64,000 bases of DNA from Croceibacterium_A sp035626815 (GTDB lineage Bacteria > Pseudomonadota > Alphaproteobacteria > Sphingomonadales > Sphingomonadaceae), in the NCBI GenBank assembly GCA_035626815.1, contig DASPMY010000008.1, positions 1 through 64,000 on the forward strand, written 5' to 3'. The position numbers were made by a program, and so were the translations under genes. Positions 8,106 to 16,804 of the stretch are shown here, in pieces (within the stretch, counting starts at the first letter, position 1; each line of letters opens with the position of its first letter). Under the pieces are notes generated by a model, which saw only the letters and a list, made by a program, of their open reading frames with translations, had not been told where the DNA came from and did not search any database.

Positions 8106-8873
8106 ATGGCCCTCCCTCCCGATCGCCTCGAGCGCTTCGCCCGGCATATCGTGCTGCCCGAGATCGGCGGCGCGGGGCAGACGGCGCTGGCCCAGGCCAG
8201 GGTCGTGCTGATCGGGCTCGGCGGCATCGGCTCGCCGGCGCTGCAGTATCTCGCCGGCGCCGGCGTCGGCTCGCTGGTGCTGATCGACGATGACGCGGTC
8301 GATGCGAGCAACCTCCAGCGGCAGACGATCTACCGCGAGGACCAGGTCGGCCACCGCAAGGCCGAGCTGGCCGAAGTGTGGGTGCGCGAGTTCGATCCCG
8401 AGATCGAGCTGCGCTGGGTGGTCGAGCGGGTGACGCCCGAAAACGCGCCGGGGCTCGTGGCCGGGGCCGGCCTGGTGCTCGACGGGTGCGACAACTTCGC
8501 CACCCGCCTGGCGGTGTCCGACGCCTGCGTTGCCGCGCGCGTGCCGCTGCTGTCGGCCGCGGTCGGCCGCTTCCAGGGCCAGGTCGGGGCCTTCGCCGGG
8601 CACCTGCCCGGCCAGCCGTGCTACCGCTGCTACGTCGGCGACGCGTTCGACGCCGACGACTGCGACACCTGCGCCGACGACGGCATGCTCGGGGCCATGG
8701 CCGGATGGACCGGCACGTTCGCCGCGCTCCAGGCGATCCGCGTGCTGCTCGCCCCCGCCGGCGGGATGGGCGATCCGCAATGGGGCAAGCTGCACCTGCT
8801 CGACGGGCTCGCGCCGTCGATGCGCACGCTCAGGATCGCCAAGGATCCCGGCTGCAAGGCCTGCGGAGGCTAG
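8106..8873 (+). CDS. moeB: ThiF/MoeB/HesA family sulfur-carrier adenylyltransferase
   Basis: An E1-like enzyme that adenylates the C-terminal glycine of a small sulfur carrier (MoaD or ThiS) in molybdopterin or thiamine synthesis. The 255-residue product shows the ATP-binding loop VLIGLGGIGSPALQYL, the DDDAVDASNLQRQTIY strand, the catalytic-cysteine region and two structural-zinc CxxC pairs (CYRC and CKAC at the end). There is no rhodanese domain, which favours MoeB over MoeZ; MoeB and ThiF cannot be separated with certainty. Its TAG stop shares bases with the stop of the convergent GFA gene. Confidence 0.85.
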   Translation: MALPPDRLERFARHIVLPEIGGAGQTALAQARVVLIGLGGIGSPALQYLAGAGVGSLVLIDDDAVDASNLQRQTIYREDQVGHRKAELAEVWVREFDPEIELRWVVERVTPENAPGLVAGAGLVLDGCDNFATRLAVSDACVAARVPLLSAAVGRFQGQVGAFAGHLPGQPCYRCYVGDAFDADDCDTCADDGMLGAMAGWTGTFAALQAIRVLLAPAGGMGDPQWGKLHLLDGLAPSMRTLRIAKDPGCKACGG

Positions 8874-9214
8874 TAGCTCGCGCCGTCGACGAAGCGGCGC
8901 GGCAAGTCCTGCCACAGCTCCGGCTCGAACATCCGCAAGTTGATCCCCATGCGCGGGTACCCGGGATCGACCGAGGTCCAGTGCGTGGTGCAGGCGCAGG
9001 TCGGGCAATGCCACAGGTCGAGCATGCAATCGCCCTGCCGGTACGACACGCCTTCGCCTTCGACGGCAACCCTGTCCGGATGGCTATAGTGCCACAATCC
9101 GCCGTGGCGACGGCACATCGAGCAGTTGCATTCGGCCGCCTCGAAAGGATCGTCACACAGCGTCAGCCGGACCTTGCCGCAGTGGCAGCTGCCCGAGTGT
9201 TGAGCCTCGCTCAT
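8870..9214 (-). CDS. GFA (glutathione-dependent formaldehyde-activating enzyme-like) zinc protein
   Basis: A 114-residue protein of the GFA/CENP-V family. Zinc ligands are visible: Cys10 and Cys12 (CHC), Cys29/31/34 (CNCSMC) and the pair CPTC at residues 70-73. Family members bind two zinc ions and some react with glutathione and formaldehyde, but most have no proven function. The ATG at 9212-9214 overlaps the TGA of the upstream sirtuin gene (ATGA), so the two are very likely translated together. Confidence 0.85.
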   Translation of the reverse strand: MSEAQHSGSCHCGKVRLTLCDDPFEAAECNCSMCRRHGGLWHYSHPDRVAVEGEGVSYRQGDCMLDLWHCPTCACTTHWTSVDPGYPRMGINLRMFEPELWQDLPRRFVDGASY

Positions 9215-9909
9215 TGCACCATCTCCTCCACCCACGCCGGGACCAGCACGGTCGCCGGGCCGAGCCGCGTTTCATCGAACCACGCGGAGCCCTGGCTGCG
9301 CTCGAGGTTGAGCTCGAGCGTGCGCGCGCCATGGCTCTTGGCCTGCTGGACGAACCCGGCCGCCGGATAGACCGCGCCCGAGGTGCCGATCGAGACGAAC
9401 AGGTCGGCCCGGGCGAGCGCGGCAAAGATCTCGTCCATCCGGTAGGGCATCTCGCCGAACCAGACGATGTCGGGCCGCATCGCGCGCTCGCCACAGGCCG
9501 GGCACGCGGGGCCGTCGATCAGCGTGCCGGTCCAGCGGTGCCGCGCGTCGCATGCGAGGCACCATGCCGACAGCCCTTCGCCGTGCATGTGCAGCACCCG
9601 CGTCGCCCCGGCGCGTTCGTGGAGGTCGTCGATGTTCTGCGTGACGATCAGCAGCTCGCCGTCCCACGCGGCATCGAGCCGGGCGAGCGCGGCGTGGGCG
9701 GCGTTGGGCGCGGCGGCGAGGATGTTGACCCGCCGCTCGTCGTAGAACCGCTGGACCAGCGCGGGATCGCGCCGGAACGCCTGCGGGGTGGCGACGTCCT
9801 CCACGCGGTGGTCCTCCCACAGCCCGTCGTCGGCGCGGAACGTGCGCAAGCCGCTCTCGGCGCTCATGCCCGCTCCGGTGAGGATGACGATGTTGCGGAC
9901 GCCGTTCAT
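9211..9909 (-). CDS. cobB: NAD-dependent protein deacylase, sirtuin family
   Basis: Sirtuins remove acyl groups from lysines using NAD+. The protein, 232 residues from the chosen start, has TGAGMSAESGLRTFR at its N-terminus, TQNIDDLHERAG for NAD binding, catalytic His109 in HMHGE, and a four-cysteine zinc site (CLAC and CPAC around residues 117-139). It resembles class III bacterial CobB, where a Tyr/Arg pair favours desuccinylation; that pair was not verified. An alternative ATG lies 9 bp upstream at 9918. The gene is coupled to GFA by an ATGA overlap and is divergent from dapB, with only 35 bp between start codons. Confidence 0.92.
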   Translation of the reverse strand: MNGVRNIVILTGAGMSAESGLRTFRADDGLWEDHRVEDVATPQAFRRDPALVQRFYDERRVNILAAAPNAAHAALARLDAAWDGELLIVTQNIDDLHERAGATRVLHMHGEGLSAWCLACDARHRWTGTLIDGPACPACGERAMRPDIVWFGEMPYRMDEIFAALARADLFVSIGTSGAVYPAAGFVQQAKSHGARTLELNLERSQGSAWFDETRLGPATVLVPAWVEEMVQ

Positions 9910-9944
9910 TCGCCGCATGAAGCACGGGGATTGGGAGAGGCGCA

Positions 9945-10673
9945 ATGGCCCGGATAGGCATCATCGGCAGCGAGGGGCGCATGGGGCAGGCGCTGGCCCA
10001 GGCGATCGCCGCGGCCGGCCACGACACTGCCGGCGGAGTCGACAAGGGCGGCGACGTCGCCCAGCTCGCCGACAACAGCGACGCGCTGCTCGATTTCACC
10101 GCCCCCGCGGCGCTCGAGGCGAACCTCCACGCCGCCATCGGCGCCGGAATTCCCATCCTCGTCGGCACCACCGGGCTCGAGGAGCGGCACCACGCGGCGA
10201 TCGACTCGGCGGCGCTGGCGATCCCGGTGCTGCAGACCGGCAACACCTCGCTCGGCGTCACTTTGCTGGCGCACCTCGTGCGCGAAGCAGCCAAGCGGCT
10301 CGGCGCCGGGTGGGACATCGAGGTGCTCGAGATGCACCACCGGATGAAAGTCGACGCGCCGTCGGGCACCGCGCTGCTGCTCGGCGAGGCGGCGGCCGAA
10401 GGGCGCGGGGTCGACTTCTACGGGGCGGAGAGCCCGGCCCGCCATGGCAACAGCGGCGCGCGCCCGGAGGGCTCGATCGGCTTCGCCTCGCTGCGCGGCG
10501 GCACCGTCGCCGGCGAGCACACGGTGATCTTCGCCGGCGAGCACGAGCGGCTGACGCTGGCGCACAGCGCCGAGGACCGGATGATCTTCGCCCACGGCGC
10601 GGTGCGCGGCGCGGCGTGGCTGATCGGCCGGCCGGCGGGCCGCTACGCGATGGGCGACGTGCTGTCGCTGTGA
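9945..10673 (+). CDS. dapB: 4-hydroxy-tetrahydrodipicolinate reductase
   Basis: DapB reduces the dihydrodipicolinate precursor with NAD(P)H in lysine and diaminopimelate synthesis. The 242-residue sequence has the nucleotide loop GIIGSEGRMG at residues 5-14, the catalytic His131 and Lys135 within HHRMKVDAPSGTA, and the C-terminal IGRPAGRYAMGDVL. It is somewhat shorter than the roughly 270 residues of the E. coli enzyme, with compact surface loops. It heads a three-gene operon: its TGA overlaps a GTG start of the next gene. A second pathway gene, dapE, lies about 3 kb away on the other strand. Confidence 0.96.
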   Translation: MARIGIIGSEGRMGQALAQAIAAAGHDTAGGVDKGGDVAQLADNSDALLDFTAPAALEANLHAAIGAGIPILVGTTGLEERHHAAIDSAALAIPVLQTGNTSLGVTLLAHLVREAAKRLGAGWDIEVLEMHHRMKVDAPSGTALLLGEAAAEGRGVDFYGAESPARHGNSGARPEGSIGFASLRGGTVAGEHTVIFAGEHERLTLAHSAEDRMIFAHGAVRGAAWLIGRPAGRYAMGDVLSL

Positions 10674-11191
10674 CCGGCGACTGGGTCGAGCGGTGCCGCT
10701 GGCACGAGCCGGGCGGGATCGCTGCGGCGCGGACGATCGCCGGCTTCCTCGCCGGGATCGGCATCGCGGTCGAGACCGGACCGGTGGCGGCGGATAGCCC
10801 GCTTCCGGGGATGACCGCCCGCGCCGGCCGCCTGGTGATCGATCCCGCCGTGCCGGCCTACCCCGGCGACCTACTCCACGAAGCCGGCCACCTGGCGCTG
10901 TGCGACCCGGCCACGCGCGACCAGACCGACGACGTCGGCGACGATCCGGGCGACGAGATGGGCGCGATCGCGTGGTCGGTCGCCGCCGCGACGGCCTGCG
11001 GGATCCCGCTCGAGACGCTGTTCCATCCGGCAGGCTACCGCGGCTGGTCGCCCGCGCTTCCCGCGGCGTTCGCCAAAGGGCGCGGCTTCGGCATAGCGAT
11101 CCTCGCCTGCTACGACATGACCGCCGAGCCGCACCGCGCCGCGCAGAGCGGCCTGGCGCCGTTCCCGGCGATGGCGCGCTGGCTGCGATGA
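10670..11191 (+). CDS. Uncharacterised protein with a HEAGH zincin-like motif
   Basis: A 173-residue protein I cannot assign. It has one clear motif, LLHEAGHLA at residues 68-76, the HExxH signature of zinc metallopeptidases, followed by an acidic stretch (DQTDDVGDDPGDEMGAIAWS) that could hold a third metal ligand. There is no signal peptide, so it is probably cytosolic. The GTG start overlaps the dapB stop (GTGA) and its TGA overlaps the nth ATG (ATGA), so all three genes should be translated as one unit. Whether it is a peptidase is unproven. Confidence 0.75.
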   Translation: MTGDWVERCRWHEPGGIAAARTIAGFLAGIGIAVETGPVAADSPLPGMTARAGRLVIDPAVPAYPGDLLHEAGHLALCDPATRDQTDDVGDDPGDEMGAIAWSVAAATACGIPLETLFHPAGYRGWSPALPAAFAKGRGFGIAILACYDMTAEPHRAAQSGLAPFPAMARWLR

Positions 11192-11844
11192 CCCGCGACG
11201 AGACGTTCGAGTTCTTGCGCCGGCTGGCCGAGGACAATCCCTCGCCCGAGACCGAGCTCGAATACGGCAACGTCTACCAGCTGCTGGTCGCGGTGGTGCT
11301 GTCGGCCCAGGCGACCGATGTCGGGGTCAACAAGGCGACCCGCCGCCTGTTCGCCGAGGTCGCGACCCCGGCGCAGATGGTCGAGCTGGGCGAGGAGGGG
11401 CTCAAGCAGCACATCAAGACCGTCGGGCTGTTCAACACCAAGGCGAGGAACGTCATCGCGCTGTCGCAGCAGCTGGTCGCCGAGCACGGCGGCGAGGTCC
11501 CGACCGACCGCGAGACGCTCGTCGGCCTGCCGGGGGTCGGCCGCAAGACCGCCAACGTCGTGCTCAACTGCGCGTTCGGCGAGGAGACCTTCGCAGTCGA
11601 CACGCATGTGTTCCGGGTCTGCAACCGCACCGGCCTCGCCCGCGGCAAGACGCCCGAGCAGGTCGAGGCGCGGCTCGACAAGCGGGTGCCGCAGCCGTTC
11701 CGCCGCCACGCGCACCACTGGCTGATCCTCCACGGCCGCTACATCTGCAAGGCGCGGCTGCCGGAATGCTGGCGCTGCCCGGTGGTCGACTTGTGCGCCT
11801 TCAGGGCGAAGGTGCTCGACCCTCCGCCGGGGAGAGCGCGCTGA
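11188..11844 (+). CDS. nth: Endonuclease III (DNA glycosylase/AP lyase)
   Basis: Nth excises oxidised pyrimidines and cleaves at abasic sites. The 218-residue protein has the helix-hairpin-helix LPGVGRKTANVV with the catalytic lysine, the catalytic aspartate in FAVDTHVFRV, and the [4Fe-4S] pattern C-x6-C-x2-C-x5-C near the C-terminus (CKARLPECWRCPVVDLC). All essential residues are present. It is the last gene of the dapB operon, and its 3' end overlaps the convergent symporter gene by 44 bp, an unusually large convergent overlap for this region. Confidence 0.97.
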   Translation: MTRDETFEFLRRLAEDNPSPETELEYGNVYQLLVAVVLSAQATDVGVNKATRRLFAEVATPAQMVELGEEGLKQHIKTVGLFNTKARNVIALSQQLVAEHGGEVPTDRETLVGLPGVGRKTANVVLNCAFGEETFAVDTHVFRVCNRTGLARGKTPEQVEARLDKRVPQPFRRHAHHWLILHGRYICKARLPECWRCPVVDLCAFRAKVLDPPPGRAR

Positions 11845-13123
11845 TCACTTGCGCCGCGACGAGGTCGCCGATGACGTTGAGCGTGGTGCGGCACATGTCG
11901 AGGAAGCGGTCGACGCCGAGGATCAGGCCGATGCCCTCGGGCGGCACGCCGACCCCGGCGAGGATCAGCGCGATCACCGGCAGCGAGCCGCCGGGAATGC
12001 CGGCGGTGCCGACCCCGGCGAGGATGCAGATCAGCATCACGAAGGCCTGCTCGCCGAGCGCCAGATCGACGCCGAAAAACTGCGCCAGGAACAGCACCGT
12101 CACGCCCTCGAACATCGCAGTGCCGTTCTGGTTGGCGGTGGCGCCGATGGTCAGCACGAAGCGTGAGATCCTCGGCGGCAGCTCGAGCTCGGTCTCGGCG
12201 ACGCGCAGCGCGGTCGGCAGCGTGGCGTTCGAGCTGGCGGTCGAGAACGCCATGACGCTGGCCTCGCGCGTCTCGCGGAAGAACGCCAGCGGGCTCTTGC
12301 CGGCGACGAACTTCAGCAATGCCGGGAACACCCCGAACATCTGGATCGCCAGCGCCAGCAGCACGACGCCGACGAACGCGGCGAGCTTGAACAGGAGATC
12401 CCAGCCGAACTGCGCCGAGAGGTTGAACATGAAGCAGAAGATGGCGATCGGGGCGAGCTGGATGACCAGCCCGATCAGCCGCATCGCGACCTCGAAGATC
12501 CCCTCGATGGCGTCCTTGAGCTGGACCGTCCGGCGCGTCTGCACCAGCAACAGGCCGATGCCGAAGAACAGCGCGAAGAACATCACCGCGAGGATGTCGT
12601 TGGCGCCCATCGCCGCGACGACGTTGTTGGGCACGATGGCGATCAGCGCGTCGATACCCGTCGGGCTGTCGGCCGAGGTGGCGACGATGCCGCGGGCGCC
12701 CTCGCCGCCTTGCGCGAGCAGCTCGCGCGCGGCCTGCGGGTCGACCCCATCGCCGGGGCGCAGCAGGTTGACCGCGGCGAGCGAGATCGCCACCGCGATC
12801 GACGAGACGATCACCGTGTAGGCGAGCGTGCGCAGGCCGATCGCCTTGAGCGCGCGAATCTCGCCCATCTCGGCGATGCCGACCACCAGCGCGGCGAACA
12901 GCAGCGGGATCACCAGCATGAACAGTAGGCGCAGGAAGATCTGCCCGATCGGGCCGGTGACGTACGTCACCAGCCATTCGATCCACGCCGCGTCGCGCGC
13001 CAGCGTGTAGGCCAGCAGGCCGGCGACGAGGCCGGCGGCGAAGCCGATCAGGATGCGCCATTGCAACCTGCCGTGGCCGATCGGCGCGGCCTCGCGGGCG
13101 ATCTGTTCGGCGTCGGTGCTCAT
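11801..13123 (-). CDS. Dicarboxylate/amino acid:cation symporter (DAACS family)
   Basis: A 440-residue sodium- or proton-coupled carrier of the GltP/DctA family. The serine-rich re-entrant loop AFSTASSNATLPTAL and the transport motif NQNGTAMFEG (in place of the usual NMDGT) are present, with GVGTAGIPGGS in the second re-entrant hairpin. Aspartate, glutamate or C4-dicarboxylates are the likely substrates, but the altered NMDGT motif makes the choice uncertain. The start at 13121-13123 is preceded by GGAGGGG; a GTG 18 bp upstream is less likely because it would lie inside that site. The 3' end overlaps nth. Confidence 0.92.
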   Translation of the reverse strand: MSTDAEQIAREAAPIGHGRLQWRILIGFAAGLVAGLLAYTLARDAAWIEWLVTYVTGPIGQIFLRLLFMLVIPLLFAALVVGIAEMGEIRALKAIGLRTLAYTVIVSSIAVAISLAAVNLLRPGDGVDPQAARELLAQGGEGARGIVATSADSPTGIDALIAIVPNNVVAAMGANDILAVMFFALFFGIGLLLVQTRRTVQLKDAIEGIFEVAMRLIGLVIQLAPIAIFCFMFNLSAQFGWDLLFKLAAFVGVVLLALAIQMFGVFPALLKFVAGKSPLAFFRETREASVMAFSTASSNATLPTALRVAETELELPPRISRFVLTIGATANQNGTAMFEGVTVLFLAQFFGVDLALGEQAFVMLICILAGVGTAGIPGGSLPVIALILAGVGVPPEGIGLILGVDRFLDMCRTTLNVIGDLVAAQVISALSPAEGRAPSP

Positions 13124-13143
13124 GGCGGCAGTCCCCTCCACTC

Positions 13144-13226
13144 GTCATTGCGAGCGTAGCGAAGCAATCCAGAGCGGTCGAGCGCCGCCACCGGAATGGC
13201 GTCGTCGCTACGCTCCCCGCAAAGAC
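13144..13226. repeat. Dispersed inverted-repeat element, family B, second copy
   Basis: It begins with GTCATTGCGAGCGTAGCGAA and GCAATCCAGAGCGG and ends with CGTCGCTACGCTCCCCGCAAAGAC, the same layout as the copy at 4676-4761 but with a less exact right end. It lies between the symporter start and the dapE stop codon, so it may separate two transcription units on the minus strand. Confidence 0.7.
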
Positions 13227-13229
13227 GCA

Positions 13230-14351
13230 CTATTCTTCAAGCGCGGCGATGGCGATGCGGCCATAGATGCGCACGAGCGCCGCGAGATCGTCAAGCGCCA
13301 CCGCCTCGTCGCGCTTGTGCATCGTCGCGTTCGGCGGGCCGAAGTCGATCACCGGGCACAAGTCCTTGAGGAACCGCGCATCCGAGGTGCCGCCGGTGGT
13401 CGACAGCTCGGGCGCGATGCCGGTCTCGGCCGCGATCGCGGCGGCGACGATGTCCGACAGTCGACCGGGCCTGGTCAGGTACGATTCGCCCGACACCACC
13501 GCGCGCGCGGTGCCGCCGTGCCGCGCGGCGATCCCGGCGATTTGCTCGCCCAGGGCGGCGCCGGTGTGCCGGTCGTTGAAGCGGATCGATAGGCGCGCCC
13601 GCGCGCTCGCCGGGATGACGTTGGTCGCCGGGTTGCCGACCGCGACGTCGGTGATCTCGAGGTTCGACGGCTGGAACCACTCGGTGCCCTCGTCGAGCAC
13701 CAGCGCATCGAGCTCGGCGAGCAGCGCCACCAGCCGCGGGATCGGGTTGTCGGACAAGTGCGGATAGGCGACGTGGCCCTCGCGCCCCGTCACTTCGAGC
13801 CAGACGTTGACCGAGCCGCGCCGGCCGATCTTGACCATGTCGCCCAGCCGCGCGACCGACGTCGGCTCGCCGACGAGGCACATGTCGGGAATCTCGCCGC
13901 GCTGGCGGATCAGCTCGATCAGCGCGCGGGTGCCGTGGACCGCCTCGCCTTCCTCGTCGCCGGTGACGATCAGGCTGACGGTGCCCGCCTCGGCGGGGAT
14001 GTCGGACAGCGCCGCGACCATCGCCGCGATCGAGCCTTTCATGTCGACCGCGCCGCGGCCGTAGAGCATCCCCGCGCGCCGCTCGGGCACGAACGGATCG
14101 CTGCTCCACCCCTCGCCCGGAGGCACGACGTCGAGATGGCCGGCGAAGCCGAAATGGCGGCTGCCGGGGGGCCCGCGGCGGATGGCGAGGCAGTTCTCGA
14201 CCGTGCCCCCGGCGACGAACCGGTGGACCTCGAAGCCGAGCGGGGCGATCATCGCCTCGAAAGCGTCGAACACCGCCCCGCGCGCCGGCGTCACGCTGTC
14301 GCAGGCGATCAGCCGTTCGGCGAGGCTGACGACGTCGCTGGAATTCCCCAT
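13230..14351 (-). CDS. dapE: Succinyl-diaminopimelate desuccinylase
   Basis: DapE is the di-zinc hydrolase that releases LL-diaminopimelate from its N-succinyl form. The 373-residue M20-family protein has the ligands and catalytic residues in order: GHLDVV (His72, catalytic Asp74), the bridging Asp103 in GAVDMKG, and the TGDEEG pair Glu133/Glu134. The C-terminal substrate motif STTGGTSDARF and a late His ligand (NATMHKRDE) distinguish DapE from ArgE. With dapB nearby, the cell uses the succinylase branch of lysine synthesis. Confidence 0.95.
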   Translation of the reverse strand: MGNSSDVVSLAERLIACDSVTPARGAVFDAFEAMIAPLGFEVHRFVAGGTVENCLAIRRGPPGSRHFGFAGHLDVVPPGEGWSSDPFVPERRAGMLYGRGAVDMKGSIAAMVAALSDIPAEAGTVSLIVTGDEEGEAVHGTRALIELIRQRGEIPDMCLVGEPTSVARLGDMVKIGRRGSVNVWLEVTGREGHVAYPHLSDNPIPRLVALLAELDALVLDEGTEWFQPSNLEITDVAVGNPATNVIPASARARLSIRFNDRHTGAALGEQIAGIAARHGGTARAVVSGESYLTRPGRLSDIVAAAIAAETGIAPELSTTGGTSDARFLKDLCPVIDFGPPNATMHKRDEAVALDDLAALVRIYGRIAIAALEE

Positions 14352-14404
14352 CGCAAGCGCGGTAGACGAGGCATGGCCCGCTGACCAGCCGGAGGGAACC
14401 GCCG

Positions 14405-14854
14405 ATGCCCAGGATCGACCTCGATGCGATCGAGCCCACCAACCGTACCGGCTATCCCGAGCCGCACGACCGCGCCGTCTCCGGGCGCTGGTACCGACGC
14501 CTCGCGCCGGGCGCGGGGCTGACCGAGATGGGCGCCAGCCACGTGGTGCTGAAGCCCGGCGCGTGGTCGTCGCAGCGCCACTGGCATGCCGCGGTCGATG
14601 AGCTGCTGGTCATGCTGTCGGGCGAGGCGGTGCTGGTCGAGGACGACGGCGAGACCGTGCTGCGACCGGGCGACGTCGCCGCCTGGCCGAAGGGCGTCGA
14701 GAACGGGCACTGCCTGCAGAACCGATCCGACGCCGAGTGCAGCTTCGTGGTGGTGAGCGCGGGCGACGCGGCGAACGATGCGGGCGAATATCCCGACATC
14801 GACATGAAGTTCCGCCCCGGCGCCTTCACCCGCAAGGACGGCACGCCCTACTGA
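14405..14854 (+). CDS. Cupin-domain protein
   Basis: A 149-residue single-domain cupin. The two metal-binding cupin motifs are visible as HWHAAVDELLVMLSGEA and the LRPGDVAAWPKGVENGHCL segment. Ligands are probably His, His, Glu and His. Family members include isomerases, dioxygenases and metal or sugar sensors; the substrate is not evident. It is transcribed divergently from dapE, and a family A repeat follows immediately after its stop. Confidence 0.8.
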   Translation: MPRIDLDAIEPTNRTGYPEPHDRAVSGRWYRRLAPGAGLTEMGASHVVLKPGAWSSQRHWHAAVDELLVMLSGEAVLVEDDGETVLRPGDVAAWPKGVENGHCLQNRSDAECSFVVVSAGDAANDAGEYPDIDMKFRPGAFTRKDGTPY

Positions 14855-14855
14855 T

Positions 14856-14981
14856 CCTCCCCGGCACGGGGAGGGGGACCACCCGCAGGGTGGTGGTGGG
14901 GGCCCGCGGCAAGCGCCGCGCCGGGAGGCGGGCCCCCTCCGTCATCGCCGCGCGATGCCACCTCCCCGCGAGCGGGGAGGG
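14856..14981. repeat. REP-like composite repeat, family A, second copy
   Basis: The outer arms are CCTCCCCGGCACGGGGAGG and CCTCCCCGCGAGCGGGGAGG; inner arms GGGGGCCCGC and GCGGGCCCCC flank a short centre. The arrangement matches the copy at 20665-20795 closely. It fills the space between the convergent cupin and GST genes and could serve as a two-way transcript end. Confidence 0.75.
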
Positions 14982-15638
14982 TCACGCCACCTCGTACTGC
15001 TCGATCACCCACTGCTCGCTTTCGGCGCCCTGGATCCATTCCTGCATCCAGTCGTGCTCCCACACCGCCTGCATGTAGGCCTGGGCGAAGCCGGGCACGC
15101 CGATGCCGTACGTGACGAAGCGGGTGACCACCGGGGCGTAGAAGATGTCGGCCGCGCTGAAGGTGCCGAACAGGAACGGCCCGCCCTTGCCGAAGCGCGC
15201 CCGCGCCTCGGCCCACAGGCCGAGGATGCGGACGATGTCGTTGCGCGCCTCCTCGGTCAGCTCGAGGCCCTGGACGCGCTTGCGGATGTTGACCGGGCAC
15301 AGCCGCCGCAGGGCGAGGTACGAGCTGTGCATCTCGGCGACCATCGCCCGGGCCATGCCGCGCGCGCCGTCGTCCTTGGGCCAGAAGCGGTCGCGCCCGA
15401 CCTTGTCGGCGAGGTACTCGAGGATGGCGAGCGAATCCCACACCACCACCTCGCCGTCCCACAGCACCGGGACCTTGCCGGCCGAAGGCTGAAACTGGCC
15501 CTCGTGCTTCGCGGCCTGCCAGTCGTCGCCGTCGATGTGGACGGTCAGCGCCTCGAACGACAGCCCCGACTGCTTGGCGGCGAGCCAGCCGCGCAACGAC
15601 CAGCTCGAATAGTTCCGGTTGCCGATGATCAGCTTCAC
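14982..15638 (-). CDS. Glutathione S-transferase family protein
   Basis: A 218-residue protein with a thioredoxin-like N-terminal domain (KLIIGNRNYSSWSLRGWLA, with candidate catalytic serines in NYSSWS) and an all-helical C-terminal domain. The KVPVLWDGEVVVWDSLAILEYLA segment with its cis-proline is the glutathione site. Reaction and substrate cannot be inferred. A GTG start at 15636-15638 is chosen because the GST fold begins directly after it and an AGGGTG site precedes it; longer in-frame starts add sequence with no fold. Confidence 0.87.
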   Translation of the reverse strand: MKLIIGNRNYSSWSLRGWLAAKQSGLSFEALTVHIDGDDWQAAKHEGQFQPSAGKVPVLWDGEVVVWDSLAILEYLADKVGRDRFWPKDDGARGMARAMVAEMHSSYLALRRLCPVNIRKRVQGLELTEEARNDIVRILGLWAEARARFGKGGPFLFGTFSAADIFYAPVVTRFVTYGIGVPGFAQAYMQAVWEHDWMQEWIQGAESEQWVIEQYEVA

Positions 15639-15751
15639 GCGTGCACCCTGTTCGCCCGTCGCGACGGCCCTAGGCATTCAGCATCGGAGTGTCGAGGGTG
15701 AACAGGTTGACTGCGGCGGAACCGCACCGGCCCGCCCGACTTTCCCTTGCG

Positions 15752-16510
15752 ATGGCGAAAACCTGGCCTTCGGTGCTGTGGATCGTGCGCCACGGGCAGA
15801 GCGCGGGCAACGTCGCGCGCGACCTGGCGAACAAGCAAGGCGCGCACCGCATCGGGCTGACTTCGCGCGACGTCGACGTGCCGCTGTCCTATCTCGGGCG
15901 CGAGCAGGCCGCCTCGCTCGGGCGGTGGTTCGCGCGGCGCGAGGAGCGGCCGGAGGTGTTGCTCTCGTCGCCTTACGTGCGCGCGCGGCAGACCGCCGAG
16001 ATCTTCCGCGCGCACGGCGGCAGCGAGCCCGACGAGCGCATCTGCCTCGACGAACGGCTGCGCGAGAAGGAATTCGGCGTGCTCGACGGGCTGACCACGC
16101 ACGGCATCGCCCACTTCGAGCCGCAGCAGGCCGAGTTCCGCAAGCTGCTCGGCAAGTTCTACCACCGCCCGCCGGGCGGCGAGAGCTGGTGCGACGTGAT
16201 CTTCCGCCTGCGCTCGCTGCTCGACACGATCTCGCTGCATTACGGCGGCCGGCGCGTGCTGATCTGCGCGCACCAGGTCGTCGTGCTGTGCCTGCGCTAC
16301 GTGATCGAGGGGCTGAGCGAGGAGACGATCCTGGCGATCGACCGCGAAGGCGACGTCAGCAACTGCGGGGTCACCGAATACCGCTTCGATCCGGCCGGCG
16401 GCAAGGACGGCGGCCTGGTGCTGGCCGCCTACAACGTCACCGCGCCGATGGACGAGGAGCATACGCCGGTGACCGCCGCGCCCGACGCGATGGTCGCCGC
16501 GCGCGGCTAG
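15752..16510 (+). CDS. Histidine phosphatase family protein (phosphoglycerate mutase-like)
   Basis: A 252-residue member of the histidine phosphatase superfamily. The catalytic RHG is in WIVRHGQSAGN near the N-terminus, SSPYVRARQTAEI holds the second arginine, the acid residue lies in LREKEFG, and the second catalytic histidine is in LICAHQVVV. The substrate is unknown; the length and lack of mutase loops suggest a phosphatase. The ATG at 15752 is preferred over an upstream GTG because the extension is not conserved. Its TAG stop shares bases with the stop of the convergent small gene. Confidence 0.87.
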   Translation: MAKTWPSVLWIVRHGQSAGNVARDLANKQGAHRIGLTSRDVDVPLSYLGREQAASLGRWFARREERPEVLLSSPYVRARQTAEIFRAHGGSEPDERICLDERLREKEFGVLDGLTTHGIAHFEPQQAEFRKLLGKFYHRPPGGESWCDVIFRLRSLLDTISLHYGGRRVLICAHQVVVLCLRYVIEGLSEETILAIDREGDVSNCGVTEYRFDPAGGKDGGLVLAAYNVTAPMDEEHTPVTAAPDAMVAARG

Positions 16511-16743
16511 CCGACCACCCTGACGACCTCGCCGAAGCGCACGCTGAACAGCAACGTGCCGCCCGCGTCGGTCACATCGACATGGTGCGAGCGGTTGAGC
16601 TCTCCGGCCCGCACGCCTTCGGCCGCCATGTCGCGCGCGTCCTGCTCGGCGCAGCGCCGCGCCTGCACGGCATCGTCCATCTCGCGACCTTCGTCGTCAT
16701 ACGAGTCGAGGTCGTTGTGCAAGTGGAAGAAATAGCGGGGCAT
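16507..16743 (-). CDS. Small DUF6894-type protein
   Basis: A 78-residue protein beginning MPRYFFHLHND and containing DDEGREMDDAVQARRCAEQDARDM, which matches the short DUF6894 proteins common in Sphingomonadales and Rhizobiales. No function is known for them. The CTAG at the junction serves as stop for both this gene and the convergent phosphatase gene. It lies downstream of the Crp/Fnr gene on the same strand after 61 bp and could be co-transcribed with it. Confidence 0.75.
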   Translation of the reverse strand: MPRYFFHLHNDLDSYDDEGREMDDAVQARRCAEQDARDMAAEGVRAGELNRSHHVDVTDAGGTLLFSVRFGEVVRVVG

Positions 16744-16804
16744 CGCCCAGCCGAACAAGCCGCGAACGACTGCGTTCCCGATCGAACTTCGATCAACGGG
16801 CGGC

